Below are positions 28,707 to 38,187 of a stretch of 64,000 nt of DNA, piece after piece. The stretch spans positions 1,674,001-1,738,000 of the forward strand of contig NZ_CP025794.1 in NCBI RefSeq assembly GCF_002906655.1. Direction: 5' to 3'. The notes beneath the pieces are model-generated. The model was given only the letters and a program-made list of their open reading frames with translations, had not been told where the DNA came from and searched no databases. Position 1 is the stretch's first letter; each line of letters starts with the position of its first letter. The stretch is from Vibrio hyugaensis. Its GTDB lineage: Bacteria; Pseudomonadota; Gammaproteobacteria; Enterobacterales; Vibrionaceae. A program made the position numbers and the translations under genes.

Positions 28707-28868
28707 TTAATCACTTTAGACTTTCAGTATGGCTACCTAAATACAGGCAGTTGCGTAAACAAGGTTAAGTTTTGAACTCATTTTGTAGTAAATTTACAAC
28801 AAAATTAACTTTTAAATATTTTTTATATTATCAAATAAATTGTAAATAGTATGTTTTCAAACGTTTTA

Positions 28869-28882
28869 TTGATTTAACTCAA
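28869..28882 (+). promoter_or_regulatory. Upstream FNR-type box of grcA
   Basis: TTGATTTAACTCAA matches TTGATnnnnATCAA with one mismatch. It lies 53 bases upstream of a second box, an arrangement seen at anaerobic promoters. Confidence 0.6.
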
Positions 28883-28921
28883 TAAAATCACCTTCAAAAA
28901 ATTAAGGTTTTTGGTTGTTTT

Positions 28922-28965
28922 TTGACTTAAATCAATATTAAAATAATGGATATTGGCTATATAAT
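28922..28965 (+). promoter_or_regulatory. FNR box and -10 of grcA
   Basis: TTGACTTAAATCAA at 28922-28935 (one mismatch to the FNR consensus) and a perfect TATAAT at 28960-28965. The box centre would be about 43 bases before the predicted start of transcription, the class II activator position. This fits the anaerobic induction known for grcA/yfiD in E. coli. Confidence 0.75.
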
Positions 28966-29032
28966 ACTTAGCTCGACAAAAATTCGAAAATTAACACCAA
29001 TAATCACCACGTAAGTGGTCTAGGAGATAGTG

Positions 29033-29410
29033 ATGATCCAAGGTATCCAAATTACTAAAGCAGCTAACGACGAACTACTAAACTCAATCTGGCTACTAGA
29101 TAGTGAGAAGAACGAAGCGCGTTGTGTTGCTGCAGCATCAACTTACGAAGCAGACCAAGTTATCGCAATCAGCGACCTAGGTGAATACGAAAGCCGTGAA
29201 GTAGCAATCGAAACAGCTCCTCGCATCGAAGGCGGTCAACACCTAAACGTGAACGTTCTTAAGCGTGAAACTCTAGAAGATGCAGTTGCACACCCAGAGA
29301 ACTACCCACAGCTAACTATCCGTGTTTCTGGTTACGCAGTACGTTTCAACTCGCTAACTCCAGAACAGCAACGTGACGTAATCGCTCGTACTTTTACTGA
29401 GTCTCTATAA
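29033..29410 (+). CDS. grcA: Autonomous glycyl radical cofactor GrcA
   Basis: Replaces the oxygen-damaged C-terminal part of pyruvate formate-lyase and restores its radical. The 125-aa protein ends in a PFL-like domain with the glycyl radical site RVSGYAVRF (Gly100). The start is ATG at 29033 after TAGGAG; a GTG directly before it is less likely. E. coli GrcA has 127 aa. The upstream FNR boxes link it to oxygen limitation, as do arcA and arcB later in the window. Confidence 0.97.
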   Translation: MIQGIQITKAANDELLNSIWLLDSEKNEARCVAAASTYEADQVIAISDLGEYESREVAIETAPRIEGGQHLNVNVLKRETLEDAVAHPENYPQLTIRVSGYAVRFNSLTPEQQRDVIARTFTESL

Positions 29411-29440
29411 TCTCTCAGTAAACTAGCTTGTTAGAATTTA

Positions 29441-29473
29441 AAAAGCTTGGTCAGCAATGACCAAGCTTTTTTT
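29441..29473 (+). terminator. grcA terminator
   Basis: AAAGCTTGGTCA pairs with TGACCAAGCTTT around GCAA and is followed by TTTTTTT. Confidence 0.93.
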
Positions 29474-29521
29474 GATTCTGGATCCTTCTAATCCCTTCCG
29501 GTAGTGGAGAGCAGCTAGACT

Positions 29522-30181
29522 CTATGGGGCGTTTCTTTGCGAAGGATCGTTCTTAAATGCTTGTGCCAACGAGGTTGGATCAAGCTTCTCTCTTTGCTGT
29601 AGTGCCCCATCTGCCCACCAAATCAATTGGTGCATAGTGCGATTCATATAACTGTCCCACTGCGCCTGCTCCGACTCGTCCGTAACGACACCGTGCTCAT
29701 CAAACACCTCTTGTGCTTTCGGGATGTGGATCATTGCCGACACAGGCAAGCACCCCAGCTCTGATAAGAAAGTACGCATCGACACCGCAGCTCGCGCGCC
29801 ACCCCATTGCCCGGCAGAGTATGTCACGATAGCGCTCGGCTTATAAGAAAACAGCGAGCTGCCAAAGTGGTTAAGCATGTTTGCCAAGGCAGGGCTCATC
29901 GAATGGTTATATTCCGGACTGACCATCACATACCCATCGGCACGTTTGATTTTATCTGCCAGTTCGCTTAGATGTTCCGGCACTTTAGAACGGTGATAAG
30001 CAAACTCAGGTTTAAATACATCGCCAAAGTCGTAATTCAAAGGGTCGATGATTTCTACAGTATGTGTTGAATGTTGACTCGCGATAAGCTTTTCACACGC
30101 TCTACTGACTCGCAACCCCAAGCGAGCTGGTCTCGGTGGCGTGCTGTCTCTCACTGAGCCAAGAAAAATCAAAAAATGCAT
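29522..30181 (-). CDS. NADPH-dependent FMN reductase family protein
   Basis: A 219-aa flavodoxin-fold protein of the NAD(P)H-dependent FMN/azo reductase group. The phosphate-binding loop is GSVRDSTPPRPA at residues 8-19, and the family motif SPEYNHSMSPALANMLNHF is near residue 89, followed by the GGARA segment. Members reduce FMN, quinones, chromate or azo dyes; the real substrate here is not evident. Transcribed alone, upstream of nothing on its strand but read toward grcA. Confidence 0.88.
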   Translation of the reverse strand: MHFLIFLGSVRDSTPPRPARLGLRVSRACEKLIASQHSTHTVEIIDPLNYDFGDVFKPEFAYHRSKVPEHLSELADKIKRADGYVMVSPEYNHSMSPALANMLNHFGSSLFSYKPSAIVTYSAGQWGGARAAVSMRTFLSELGCLPVSAMIHIPKAQEVFDEHGVVTDESEQAQWDSYMNRTMHQLIWWADGALQQREKLDPTSLAQAFKNDPSQRNAP

Positions 30182-30248
30182 GCTTCCCCTTCCGTCTATT
30201 TCATCAAGTTCGTTCTCAATCTTAAAGAAAGTCGAAACTCACAAGCAA

Positions 30249-30281
30249 TAAAAAAGGCGAATGATCACTCATTCACCTTTC
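30249..30281 (-). terminator. thr operon terminator
   Basis: On the minus strand AAAGGTGAATGA pairs with TCATTCGCCTTT (one mismatch) around a four-base loop, then TTTTT. Confidence 0.85.
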
Positions 30282-30300
30282 TTCGTTCATCTTTTGTCAC

Positions 30301-31581
30301 TTACTGAACGCGACGTAGTACTTGCTTCAGTGCGTCAAAATCGGCATCTAAATCTTCCGATAACAGCTCCATCACCGCATGCTTCGCTAGTGGTGCAGGA
30401 AGATCAATGTCAGATTGCAGAATGTCATCCACCACTTCTTTGAACTTCGCAGGATGAGCAGTACATAGGAACAGACCTGTCTCACCTTCTTGCAGTTGCT
30501 CTTCAAGAACGCGGTAAGCAATCGCACCGTGCGGCTCACACAAGTAACCCAGTGCGTATAGATCTTTTACTGACTGCGCGCTTTGCTCATCAGATACTGC
30601 ACCTTTACCTAGCGTCTCCAAGCCCCACTCTTTCACGCGGCACAGCTCTTCGATACGAGGCCAGTTGTTTGGTTGGCTCACGTCCATCGCATTCGATGTC
30701 GTTGCGACTGTTGGTTTTGGCTCCCACTTACCTGTTTCTAGGTAGCGAGGAACAGTGTCATTAGCGTTAGTTGCAGCGATAAAGCGTCTGATAGGCAGAC
30801 CCAGCGCTTTTGCCAATAGACCAGCAGTTAGGTTACCAAAGTTACCGCTTGGTACAGACACAACTAGGTTTTCACGCTCTTGCTTGCTCATTTGCGCAGC
30901 TGCTTCAAAGTAGTAACAGATTTGCGCCATCAAACGGCTGATGTTGATTGAGTTTGCAGAGTTCAGACCGATCTCTTCACGCAGCGCAGAATCATCAAAA
31001 GCTTGCTTAACCAGAGCCTGACACGCATCGAAATCACCATCGATCGCAACAGTGTGAATGTTCTTACCAAGCGTACAGAATAGTTTCTCTTGCAGTGGGC
31101 TGATCTTGCCTTTCGGGTAAAGAATCACAACGTTGATGTCTTCCATACCGTAGAAAGCGTGCGCAACGGCAGCGCCAGTATCGCCTGAAGTCGCCGTAAG
31201 AATGGTGATTTTGCCACCGTCGGAAACCGCTGCTAGCGATTGCGCCATGAAACGACCGCCAAAGTCTTTAAAAGCGAGCGTTGGGCCGTGGAAAAGCTCC
31301 AGTGCGTAAACACCATCTTTTACTTGATTGATTGGCGCAGGGAATTGGAACGCAGCGTCAACCAATGCGTTAACTTGCTCTTCTGCAAGTTCATCACCGA
31401 TTAATGCCGATAGAATCTTAGTGCTACGAGAGACAAAGTCTTCTGCTAGTAGCGCATCGATATCATCAAACTTTGGCAATTCCGATGGAAAAAATAGGCC
31501 TTGGTTGCGACCTAACCCTTGGCGAACGGCTTGGCCAAAGGAAACTTGTTCATCATTTTCTTTTATATTGTAAAGCTTCAT
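30301..31581 (-). CDS. thrC: Threonine synthase
   Basis: PLP enzyme that turns O-phosphohomoserine into threonine, the last step of the pathway. The 426-aa protein has the PLP lysine in [13 protein letters not shown] near residue 107 and the phosphate-binding glycine loop [12 protein letters not shown]. coli ThrC has 428 aa. Its start overlaps the thrB stop by four bases (ATGA), so thrB and thrC are translationally coupled. Third structural gene of thrLABC. Confidence 0.97.
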   Translation of the reverse strand: MKLYNIKENDEQVSFGQAVRQGLGRNQGLFFPSELPKFDDIDALLAEDFVSRSTKILSALIGDELAEEQVNALVDAAFQFPAPINQVKDGVYALELFHGPTLAFKDFGGRFMAQSLAAVSDGGKITILTATSGDTGAAVAHAFYGMEDINVVILYPKGKISPLQEKLFCTLGKNIHTVAIDGDFDACQALVKQAFDDSALREEIGLNSANSINISRLMAQICYYFEAAAQMSKQERENLVVSVPSGNFGNLTAGLLAKALGLPIRRFIAATNANDTVPRYLETGKWEPKPTVATTSNAMDVSQPNNWPRIEELCRVKEWGLETLGKGAVSDEQSAQSVKDLYALGYLCEPHGAIAYRVLEEQLQEGETGLFLCTAHPAKFKEVVDDILQSDIDLPAPLAKHAVMELLSEDLDADFDALKQVLRRVQ

Positions 31582-32549
31582 AGCTCACTTCCTGTTACTT
31601 TCGAACCCTGTTTATCTAGACGACAAACGTGGACGAATCCTTCTTCGTTTTGTACGTAGTTCTGTTCTAACCAGCGAGCAACTCGCTCAGCGACATCTTT
31701 CTCTTTGCAAATACTGAACAGCGTCGGACCACTGCCAGAAATACCAGTAGCAAGTGCACCCGCTGTTGCGGCATATTGACGAGCATTAGCAAAACCCGGG
31801 AGCAGTTTCTCACGATACGGTTCTGCAATGACGTCTTTGATCATTTTTGCAGCAAGCTCTGGCTGACCAGAATGACATGCATGGATGAAGCCTGCAAGGT
31901 GGCGACCATGAGCAATGATATCTTGTCGACGATATTGAGATGGTAGGATCTCACGAGCCTCTGCTGTCGAGACCTTGATGCCCGGATACGCCATCACCCA
32001 ATACCAGTCATCAAAACAAGGGACTTCTTGGCTGATGATACCGAGTTCTTCAAGCATCAATTGCACACCGCCAAGGTAACATGGCGCAACATTATCATAG
32101 TGAATACCACCTGAAATCTTGCCTTCCATCTCCCCCATCAGAGCAAGTAACTCAGTCTCATTGAGTGGCTGACCGTGGAATCGGTTTAACGCATCCAACG
32201 CAGCAACGATAGAACACGCACTTGACCCTAAACCAGAGCCAATTGGCATGTTCTTCTCTAGCGTCATTTCCAAGGACTTTAGCGCGACGCCTTTTTTATC
32301 AAGCTCACGAGCAAACACCACCCAACAATCGTAAACAATGTTCTCTTTTGGCTCGGTAGGCAACTTTTCAACGAAGTCACCGGATGTTTTTAGGCTGAAC
32401 GGCTCAGCCCCTAACTTTACCAATACTCTGTCACCCAAAAGAGTGCCATCAACTGGGGACACTGCGGCGCCCAGAACGTCAAAACCAACGCTTACATTGC
32501 CAATTGATGCTGGGGCATAAACCACAACATCCATATCACTTGAACTCAT
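31578..32549 (-). CDS. thrB: Homoserine kinase
   Basis: GHMP-family kinase that phosphorylates homoserine. The ATP-binding GHMP motif [13 protein letters not shown] is near residue 90, and the C-terminal [12 protein letters not shown] block completes the fold. I chose ATG at 32549 ([15 protein letters not shown], 323 aa), which follows AGGGG at ten bases; an internal ATG at 32534 gives 318 aa, the common Vibrio length, and cannot be excluded. The start lies inside six bases of the thrA stop, so translation is coupled. Confidence 0.95.
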   Translation of the reverse strand: MSSSDMDVVVYAPASIGNVSVGFDVLGAAVSPVDGTLLGDRVLVKLGAEPFSLKTSGDFVEKLPTEPKENIVYDCWVVFARELDKKGVALKSLEMTLEKNMPIGSGLGSSACSIVAALDALNRFHGQPLNETELLALMGEMEGKISGGIHYDNVAPCYLGGVQLMLEELGIISQEVPCFDDWYWVMAYPGIKVSTAEAREILPSQYRRQDIIAHGRHLAGFIHACHSGQPELAAKMIKDVIAEPYREKLLPGFANARQYAATAGALATGISGSGPTLFSICKEKDVAERVARWLEQNYVQNEEGFVHVCRLDKQGSKVTGSEL

Positions 32550-32554
32550 TGTTG

Positions 32555-35014
32555 TTATACCCCTAGCTTCCAACCTAAAGTACGCATCACATCAGAGAAG
32601 ACACCAGCCGCCGTTACCTCAGTACCTGCACCGTAACCACGCAATACCAGTGGAATTGGTTGGTAGTAGCGACTGTAGAATGCCAGTGCGTTTTCTCCAT
32701 CTTTGATCTTAAACATTGGGTCATTTTCATCTACCGCTGCAATGCTTACCGTGCACTTACCGTCAACGATTTCACCCACGTAGCGCAGTACTTTGCCTTC
32801 TTCTGCCGCTTTTGCTGACTGCTCTTTAAAGTACGCATCCGCTTCTGGCAGGCGTTCCATGAATTCATCAACACTGCCTGAATCATCAAAGCCCGGTGGT
32901 AGCGCTTGGTCAACAACCACATCTTCCAGTTCTAAAGACATGCCAGCTTCACGAGCAAGAATAAGTAGCTTACGCGCCACATCCATACCCGATAGATCGT
33001 CACGAGGATCCGGTTCCGTAAAGCCGTTTTGTTTCGCGATGTTTGTCGCTTCACTTAGGCTCATACCTTCGTCTAACTTGCCGAAGATGTAAGACAGAGA
33101 ACCGGAAAGGATACCACTGAAACGCTCTAGCTCATCACCAGCTGAAATTAGGTTTTGAAGGTTTTCGATAACCGGTAGACCTGCGCCTACGGTTGTTTCG
33201 TACATCAATTTACGACGAGAGCTGCGCGCTACATCGCGAAGTTGATGATAGTACGCCATGCTTGCCGTGTTAGCTTTTTTATTTGGTGTTACGACGTGGA
33301 AACCTGCGGCTAAGAAGTCTGCATACTGATTCGCAATGGCTTCGCTGGACGTACAGTCAACTAACACGGGGTTAATGATGTGATTACGTTGAACCAATGA
33401 AATCATACGCGCTAGACTGAATTCTTCAGTTGAAGCAGACATACGGTCACGCCAATGTTCTAGAGGCAGACCTTCACTATCAAGTAGAAGACCTTTGCTG
33501 TTTGCCAAGCCACACACGCGAATCACGATGCCTTTCTCTGCAAGCTTCGCCTGTTGACGTTCGATCTGATCCACCAGCTCACCACCAACGCCACCGATAC
33601 CAACAACGAATACGTCTAGGAAGTGCTTCGAGTTGAATAGGTTCTCGTGACACGCTTTGATCGCTTCAGAAATTTTGTCTTCAGGAATCACGGCTGAGAT
33701 AGCACGCTCAGATGAACCCTGTGCGATTGCCACGATGTTTACGTTCACTTCAGCAAGAGATGAGAAGAAGCGAGAAGCAACACCACGAGAAGTGCGCATA
33801 CCATCACCAACTAGCGTCACAATAGACACATCGTCGATAAACTCGACTGGTTCAAGTAGACCGTCTTTTAGTTCCAATTCAAACGCGTCAGCCAACACTT
33901 GCTGTGCTTTGGCTTTATCTTGCGCTTCAATACAGAAGCTGATGCTGTACTCAGAAGAAGATTGTGTGATAAGCACAATAGACACACCCGCTGATGACAT
34001 CGCACCAAAGACACGGCTTGCCATGCCTACCATGCCCTTCATACCTGGGCCAGACACGTTAACCATCGTCAGATCATTTAGCGTCGTGATGCCTTTGATA
34101 TCTAGATTATCTTCGCCAGTATCTTGGCCAATCAATGTACCCGCACCTTGTGGGTTAAAGCTGTTTTTGATCAGGCATGGGATATGAAATTGTGCAATTG
34201 GTGCGATGGTTTTTGGATGCAGAACGGACGCACCGAAGTAAGACAGCTCCATCGCTTCTTGGTAGCTAAGCGACTTGAGTAGGCGTGCATCTTCAACTAG
34301 ACGAGGGTCACAGTTGTAAACGCCATCCACATCAGTCCAGATTTCACAGCAGTCTGCGCGCAAACATGCGGCCAGTACCGCTGCGGAGTAATCAGAACCA
34401 TTACGACCCAGAGTTACCAATTCACCTTTTTCATTACCAGCTGTAAAGCCCGGCATGATGCTGACATGGCCTTGAGGAAGTGGGTTTTGGCGGAAGTTCT
34501 GCGTAGAGACTTCAACATCAACCATCGCTTCTAGATGATCGCCTTTCGCGTATAGGTACTCAACCGGATCGATAAGATGCGCAGGTTGGCCTTTTGCTTC
34601 TAGTACCGCTTTCATCAGTTGAATCGACACACGCTCGCCTTTACTGATAATGCGTGCGTTGACGTTGTTTGGACACATACCAAGAAGATTAATGCCGTGA
34701 ACAAATTGACGTAATTGAGAAAGTGAGGTTTTAACTTGGTTATCGAAAGCCGTGCCATCCACATTTGGAACAACCGCTTGGATTTCGGAAAATAGCGTTT
34801 TAAACGACGCTTCTAGCTCATTGATTTGAAGCTCTGCTTCACCGTTTCGAAGTGCGCCTTCGATCACCGCAACAAGCTTATTGGTCGTTTTACCCGGTGC
34901 AGAAAGCACAACGGCAACGTCTTCCTGTTGAGCGTTATTGGCAATGATATCCGCTGCTCTTAAAAAGCGATCTGCATCTGCTAATGATGAGCCGCCAAAC
35001 TTCAATACTCGCAT
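32555..35014 (-). CDS. thrA: Bifunctional aspartokinase I / homoserine dehydrogenase I
   Basis: Catalyses the first and third steps of threonine synthesis. The 819-aa fusion has the aspartokinase domain at the N-terminus ([17 protein letters not shown]; about 1-290), two ACT regulatory domains (about 310-460) that bind threonine, and the NAD(P)-binding homoserine dehydrogenase domain from about 465 ([14 protein letters not shown]). E. coli ThrA is 820 aa. It is preceded by a leader peptide and attenuator, so expression responds to Thr and Ile supply. Confidence 0.97.
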   Translation of the reverse strand: MRVLKFGGSSLADADRFLRAADIIANNAQQEDVAVVLSAPGKTTNKLVAVIEGALRNGEAELQINELEASFKTLFSEIQAVVPNVDGTAFDNQVKTSLSQLRQFVHGINLLGMCPNNVNARIISKGERVSIQLMKAVLEAKGQPAHLIDPVEYLYAKGDHLEAMVDVEVSTQNFRQNPLPQGHVSIMPGFTAGNEKGELVTLGRNGSDYSAAVLAACLRADCCEIWTDVDGVYNCDPRLVEDARLLKSLSYQEAMELSYFGASVLHPKTIAPIAQFHIPCLIKNSFNPQGAGTLIGQDTGEDNLDIKGITTLNDLTMVNVSGPGMKGMVGMASRVFGAMSSAGVSIVLITQSSSEYSISFCIEAQDKAKAQQVLADAFELELKDGLLEPVEFIDDVSIVTLVGDGMRTSRGVASRFFSSLAEVNVNIVAIAQGSSERAISAVIPEDKISEAIKACHENLFNSKHFLDVFVVGIGGVGGELVDQIERQQAKLAEKGIVIRVCGLANSKGLLLDSEGLPLEHWRDRMSASTEEFSLARMISLVQRNHIINPVLVDCTSSEAIANQYADFLAAGFHVVTPNKKANTASMAYYHQLRDVARSSRRKLMYETTVGAGLPVIENLQNLISAGDELERFSGILSGSLSYIFGKLDEGMSLSEATNIAKQNGFTEPDPRDDLSGMDVARKLLILAREAGMSLELEDVVVDQALPPGFDDSGSVDEFMERLPEADAYFKEQSAKAAEEGKVLRYVGEIVDGKCTVSIAAVDENDPMFKIKDGENALAFYSRYYQPIPLVLRGYGAGTEVTAAGVFSDVMRTLGWKLGV

Positions 35015-35069
35015 CCCTTCCTCCGATGTATCTTCTTAATTCTGTCTAAATTTCATTTAAAAAAGCATA

Positions 35070-35107
35070 AAAAAAGGCCTGTATCTTGTTGGATACAGGC
35101 CTTTTTT
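35070..35107 (-). terminator. thr operon attenuator
   Basis: On the minus strand AAAAAAGGCCTGTATC pairs with GATACAGGCCTTTTTT, then a T tract, between the leader peptide and thrA. It is the terminator half of the attenuation switch. Confidence 0.93.
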
Positions 35108-35122
35108 GTGAATTTCTTTCGC

Positions 35123-35200
35123 TCAGCAGCCTGCCCCAACATTGGTCGTGTTGGTAATAATAATGGTTGTGGTCATTACTACTAGGCTGTTTGATGGCAT
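35123..35200 (-). CDS. thrL: thr operon leader peptide
   Basis: A 25-aa peptide with ATG at 35200 and TGA ending at 35123. Its core is MTTTIIITNTTNVGAG, that is six threonine and three isoleucine codons nearly in a row. Ribosome stalling at these codons when charged tRNA-Thr or tRNA-Ile is scarce would prevent the attenuator at 35070-35107 from forming. An internal ATG at codon 9 might also start it. It is too short for the usual gene calls. Confidence 0.93.
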   Translation of the reverse strand: MPSNSLVVMTTTIIITNTTNVGAGC

Positions 35201-35627
35201 AAATAAATATTCAACGATAATTGTGTGTTTGCTTAACTCTACGTTTACCGAGTTTCCGGTACAGAGTCAACAAAAAATTGTCTATTTTCCGGTCTTGTAG
35301 TGATTTCTGCTACGCAATGTCTTTGATATTTCAATGTAATTACAATGGGTTGCGAATTATCATAGTCAATTGAACTTTTTCTCTCTCTACAACGGTCTGT
35401 TTGATATAGAAGCAAATAGCGGTGATGGCACCTGATCCTCTTCTATCTACATATGATCAAAACATCGATCCTCATGAATACTAATTAACAACAAGTTAAC
35501 TGTGATCAAAGTTCATAGGATTGAATTAAGTGGAAAATAAGTGAGCTGGCTTTCATATTCTATGCTTTAATATTGAGAAGCTTTAAGCACATACTAATAA
35601 CAAAGTTCGACACAAGGAGTGGCCAAC
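35201..35627. other. Intergenic region with the thr promoter
   Basis: 427 AT-rich bases between the divergent thr operon and the small outer-membrane-like gene. On the minus strand TTGACT at 35270-35265 could be the thr -35 element; the -10 is unclear. No gene seen. Confidence 0.5.
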
Positions 35628-36098
35628 ATGAAAAAATGGATTTTTCTGTTACTGTTTGTTGTGCCTAGCATTTGTGTAGCGAACGAGCTACCACCTCTTC
35701 CTGGGAAAACTACAACTTCCCCACACAAGCTTTTCATTTCCAGTGAAAACTACCAAACCGACAGTTTTGACGTCTGGAATATTGACGGCGGTTACGCGTA
35801 CGAGCTGTTTGACTCTGTGGATCTTTATGTTGGTGCGCGTGTAAATAACTCACCAACGCAAAATCAAAGTGGCTTTTTAAGTGGGATAAGCTACCACTTA
35901 AATGATCGTATTACTGTGAAAAGTACCGTTCGTTCTTATAAAGGTGAAACTACGGGTGGTGTCCGAGAAGAAGACAGTAGCCTGGCTGCCGAAGTCTCGA
36001 GCCGCGTAAAAATCACTGAAAACTTGGATGTTCACGCCACTTTAGATTATCAAGATTGGCAACAAGGCTTTGAGGTAGGGCTTGGTTTCCGCTTCTAA
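35628..36098 (+). CDS. Small exported beta-barrel-like protein
   Basis: A 156-aa protein with a clear signal peptide ([18 protein letters not shown], cleavage before NELPP). The mature part alternates polar and hydrophobic residues and ends GLGFRF, with the C-terminal Phe typical of outer-membrane beta-barrels; repeated 'VDLYVGARV', '[10 protein letters not shown]' strands support this. ATG at 35628 follows AAGGAG at nine bases. I do not recognise a named family or function. Its stop codon overlaps the stop of the opposing RraA-like gene by four bases. Confidence 0.8.
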   Translation: MKKWIFLLLFVVPSICVANELPPLPGKTTTSPHKLFISSENYQTDSFDVWNIDGGYAYELFDSVDLYVGARVNNSPTQNQSGFLSGISYHLNDRITVKSTVRSYKGETTGGVREEDSSLAAEVSSRVKITENLDVHATLDYQDWQQGFEVGLGFRF

Positions 36099-36577
36099 AA
36101 ATCCAATGCCTCTTTAGAGATCAATACACCATTCCAATCTGCATATACGTAATGCTTAGGTTGAACGATTTGATTTTGCATCGTCAGCGTGACGTTCACT
36201 TCACCTACACCCCGCTTTTCCGTTTTAAACGGACACGTGCCTAGCGCTTGAACCCCAATATCCATTTGAGACATCTGAACGACATCGCGAATAGCGCCGT
36301 ACACTATGATGCCTTCCCAACCATTTTCGATACCAAGAATAGCCAACTGGTCACCCAGCAATGCTTTTTGACAAGAACCGTGTCCATCCACAATCAGCAC
36401 TTTGCCTGCACCATTTTCGCTAAGTACCTCGCGTACCTTTGAATTATCGTGGTAGCAACGCACTGTGACTATCTCTCCATGAAACGCGGTACGTTGACCA
36501 AAATTCTGCAATGGTAAACTCAGCAACGTTACTTGGTCTTCAAATTGGTCACAAATATCTGGTGTTATGTCTCTCAT
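36095..36577 (-). CDS. RraA family protein (paralogue of RNase E inhibitor RraA)
   Basis: A 160-aa protein of the RraA / 4-hydroxy-4-methyl-2-oxoglutarate aldolase family. Starting at ATG 36577 after GGAGG, it aligns by eye along its whole length with E. coli Rra[19 protein letters not shown], the catalytic-loop region [33 protein letters not shown]. The aldolase metal and substrate positions (Arg, Asp) seem mostly kept. It is not next to menA, where the true rraA usually lies, so it is probably a second copy. It could be an aldolase rather than an RNase E inhibitor. Confidence 0.88.
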   Translation of the reverse strand: MRDITPDICDQFEDQVTLLSLPLQNFGQRTAFHGEIVTVRCYHDNSKVREVLSENGAGKVLIVDGHGSCQKALLGDQLAILGIENGWEGIIVYGAIRDVVQMSQMDIGVQALGTCPFKTEKRGVGEVNVTLTMQNQIVQPKHYVYADWNGVLISKEALDF

Positions 36578-36630
36578 AGTTCCTCCGTGAAATGTCTCAC
36601 CCGAGTAAAACTCCAGTGAGTAGTATCCTT

Positions 36631-37041
36631 CTATACGACGAGCCTTGATTTCATCGAACCAATCTTGTGTAAAATCTCCGGTTCTGAACACGCTATCAGG
36701 TATAGTTCGCCATCAATAACATAGTAAATCGCGTTCTGTTGGAAATCCTTTGCCAGCGATATCGCCACTTCTGTCGTCAGTTCTGCTGCGTAACTTTCTT
36801 CAAACCATTCAAATGCCTGATCGCCAACCGTGACAGGCACGTACTTAACGTGGTTTAATTGCTTTTCGAGTTCGTGATTACTTATGCAATTCATCTCTTT
36901 TGACCGCAAATTACTGTAAGGGTTCCAAGCGGTTATTACTGCATAGCTTGGAGAGTACCAATTAGTATGAAAACGAAAGAAAGATTCTGAATAAGCATTC
37001 CATAACGATGAGTCTATGTTCGTATTACTTTTTTTTATCAT
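36631..37041 (-). CDS. DUF3293 domain protein
   Basis: A 136-aa soluble protein. The segment [30 protein letters not shown] is the DUF3293 signature (ITAxNPxS...N...N..L). No catalytic motif or signal peptide is apparent. It is followed on the same strand after 53 bases by the RraA-like gene and probably shares a transcript with it. Function unknown. Confidence 0.88.
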   Translation of the reverse strand: MIKKSNTNIDSSLWNAYSESFFRFHTNWYSPSYAVITAWNPYSNLRSKEMNCISNHELEKQLNHVKYVPVTVGDQAFEWFEESYAAELTTEVAISLAKDFQQNAIYYVIDGELYLIACSEPEILHKIGSMKSRLVV

Positions 37042-37078
37042 AACTCTTAAACGATTAATAACGATTACATTTCATCAA

Positions 37079-37092
37079 TTGATGTAAATCAA
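37079..37092 (+). promoter_or_regulatory. Perfect FNR box upstream of arcA
   Basis: TTGATGTAAATCAA matches TTGATnnnnATCAA exactly. A TATAAA hexamer follows at 37142-37147, so the box centre would be near -68 of that start. In E. coli arcA is also FNR-controlled from a distant promoter. Confidence 0.75.
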
Positions 37093-37162
37093 CAAACTGA
37101 ATGGAATTAACATTTGAGCATTGTTAGCATGCTGTTAACAATATAAAATCCGCTCCATATCT

Positions 37163-37300
37163 TAGGGTGTTTACGTTTCAGGCCCCGCGAAGGCTAGGAA
37201 ATGAAAGGTAAACAAGCCCTATAGAATAAACGTCGCCATCGGATACTGGTGAGTTGGCAAAATTCCAAGGAAGGCGGATAGCTGAAAGAAGTGTTTTTTT
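37163..37300 (+). ncRNA. Structured RNA in the arcA leader, or a separate small RNA
   Basis: A long helix forms between 37163-37180 and 37202-37221: TAGGG, TGTTTAC and TTTCA pair with TGAAA, GTAAACA and CCCTA, with one G-G mismatch and a two-base bulge (17 pairs). The hairpin top holds GCC/GGC. A second domain follows, with CGCC at 37234-37237 against GGCG at 37273-37276 and TTGG/CCAA inside. A T7 run lies at 37294-37300. Four GGA motifs are present. I do not recognise a known riboswitch. It begins shortly after a TATAAA hexamer. Confidence 0.55.
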
Positions 37301-37402
37301 GATTAACTTGATTTATTATCAAAATCACATTACCTGTATGTTATATTTTTGCCTAGAATTTATTCTATTAGCACAATTTTGTCACAAATTTAGGTACCGC
37401 CA

Positions 37403-38119
37403 ATGCAAACCCCGCAGATTCTTATCGTAGAAGATGAGCAAGTAACTCGTAACACTCTTAAGAGTATTTTTGAAGCAGAGGGATACGCTGTTTTTGAAGC
37501 CAGTGACGGTGAAGAGATGCACCAAGTGTTGTCTGAAAATGCAATCAACTTGGTTATCATGGACATTAATCTTCCAGGCAAGAATGGTCTCCTTTTAGCA
37601 CGTGAACTTCGCGAGCAAGCGAACATCGCACTGATGTTCCTAACTGGTCGTGACAATGAAGTAGACAAGATCCTAGGTCTTGAAATCGGTGCTGATGACT
37701 ACATCACTAAACCATTCAACCCACGTGAACTGACTATCCGCGCACGTAACCTGCTAAGCCGCTCAATGAGCACTAACGCAGTACAAGAAGAGAAGCGCTC
37801 GGTAGAAAAATACGAGTTCAACGGTTGGGTTCTAGACATCAACAGCCGCTCTCTTGTGAGCCCAGCTGGCGATGGCTACAAACTGCCTCGCTCTGAGTTC
37901 CGTGCACTACTGCACTTCTGTGAGAACCCAGGCAAGATTCAAACTCGTGCTGATCTTCTTAAGAAGATGACTGGCCGTGAGCTTAAGCCACACGACCGTA
38001 CTGTGGACGTAACAATCCGCCGCATTCGTAAGCACTTTGAATCAGTATCAGGTACACCTGAAATCATCGCAACAATTCACGGTGAAGGCTACCGCTTCTG
38101 TGGCGATCTAGAGGACTAG
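37403..38119 (+). CDS. arcA: Aerobic respiration control response regulator ArcA
   Basis: OmpR-family regulator that, when phosphorylated by ArcB under low oxygen, represses the TCA cycle and aerobic respiration genes. The 238-aa protein has the receiver domain with phospho-acceptor Asp54 (VIMDINLPG), Lys in [10 protein letters not shown], and the winged-helix DNA-binding domain from about 130, ending RRIRKHFE...[12 protein letters not shown]. The length equals E. coli ArcA (238 aa). Its sensor gene arcB lies 520 bases away in convergent orientation, unlike in E. coli where they are far apart. Confidence 0.97.
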   Translation: MQTPQILIVEDEQVTRNTLKSIFEAEGYAVFEASDGEEMHQVLSENAINLVIMDINLPGKNGLLLARELREQANIALMFLTGRDNEVDKILGLEIGADDYITKPFNPRELTIRARNLLSRSMSTNAVQEEKRSVEKYEFNGWVLDINSRSLVSPAGDGYKLPRSEFRALLHFCENPGKIQTRADLLKKMTGRELKPHDRTVDVTIRRIRKHFESVSGTPEIIATIHGEGYRFCGDLED

Positions 38120-38140
38120 TCGCTTCAACGCAAACAATAA

Positions 38141-38167
38141 GGGCTTGCTCCATGAGTAAGCCCTTTT
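38141..38167. terminator. arcA terminator
   Basis: GGGCTTGCTC pairs with GAGTAAGCCC (one G-T) around CAT, followed by TTTTTTT on the plus strand. It lies between converging arcA and the lipoprotein gene. Confidence 0.9.
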
Positions 38168-38187
38168 TTATCTGAAAAAACGCAAAA

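Larger units (their letters stand above)
28707..29032. other. nfo-grcA intergenic region with the grcA promoter
   Basis: 326 AT-rich bases. The only supportable elements are the two FNR boxes and the -10 hexamer of grcA listed separately. Confidence 0.6.
37042..37402. other. Long arcA upstream region
   Basis: 361 bases between divergent DUF3293 and arcA genes. It contains a perfect FNR box, a TATAAA hexamer and a strongly structured transcript segment, listed separately. No open frame of note. Confidence 0.7.

Noticed and set aside
35500..35520. CRP site TGTGATCAAAGTTCATA upstream of the beta-barrel gene
   Set aside because: Only the left half (TGTGA) matches; the right half does not fit TCACA.
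37260..37300. Reading the arcA leader as a CsrB-type RNA because of its GGA motifs
   Set aside because: Only four GGA motifs, not in hairpin loops, against a dozen or more in true CsrB family RNAs.
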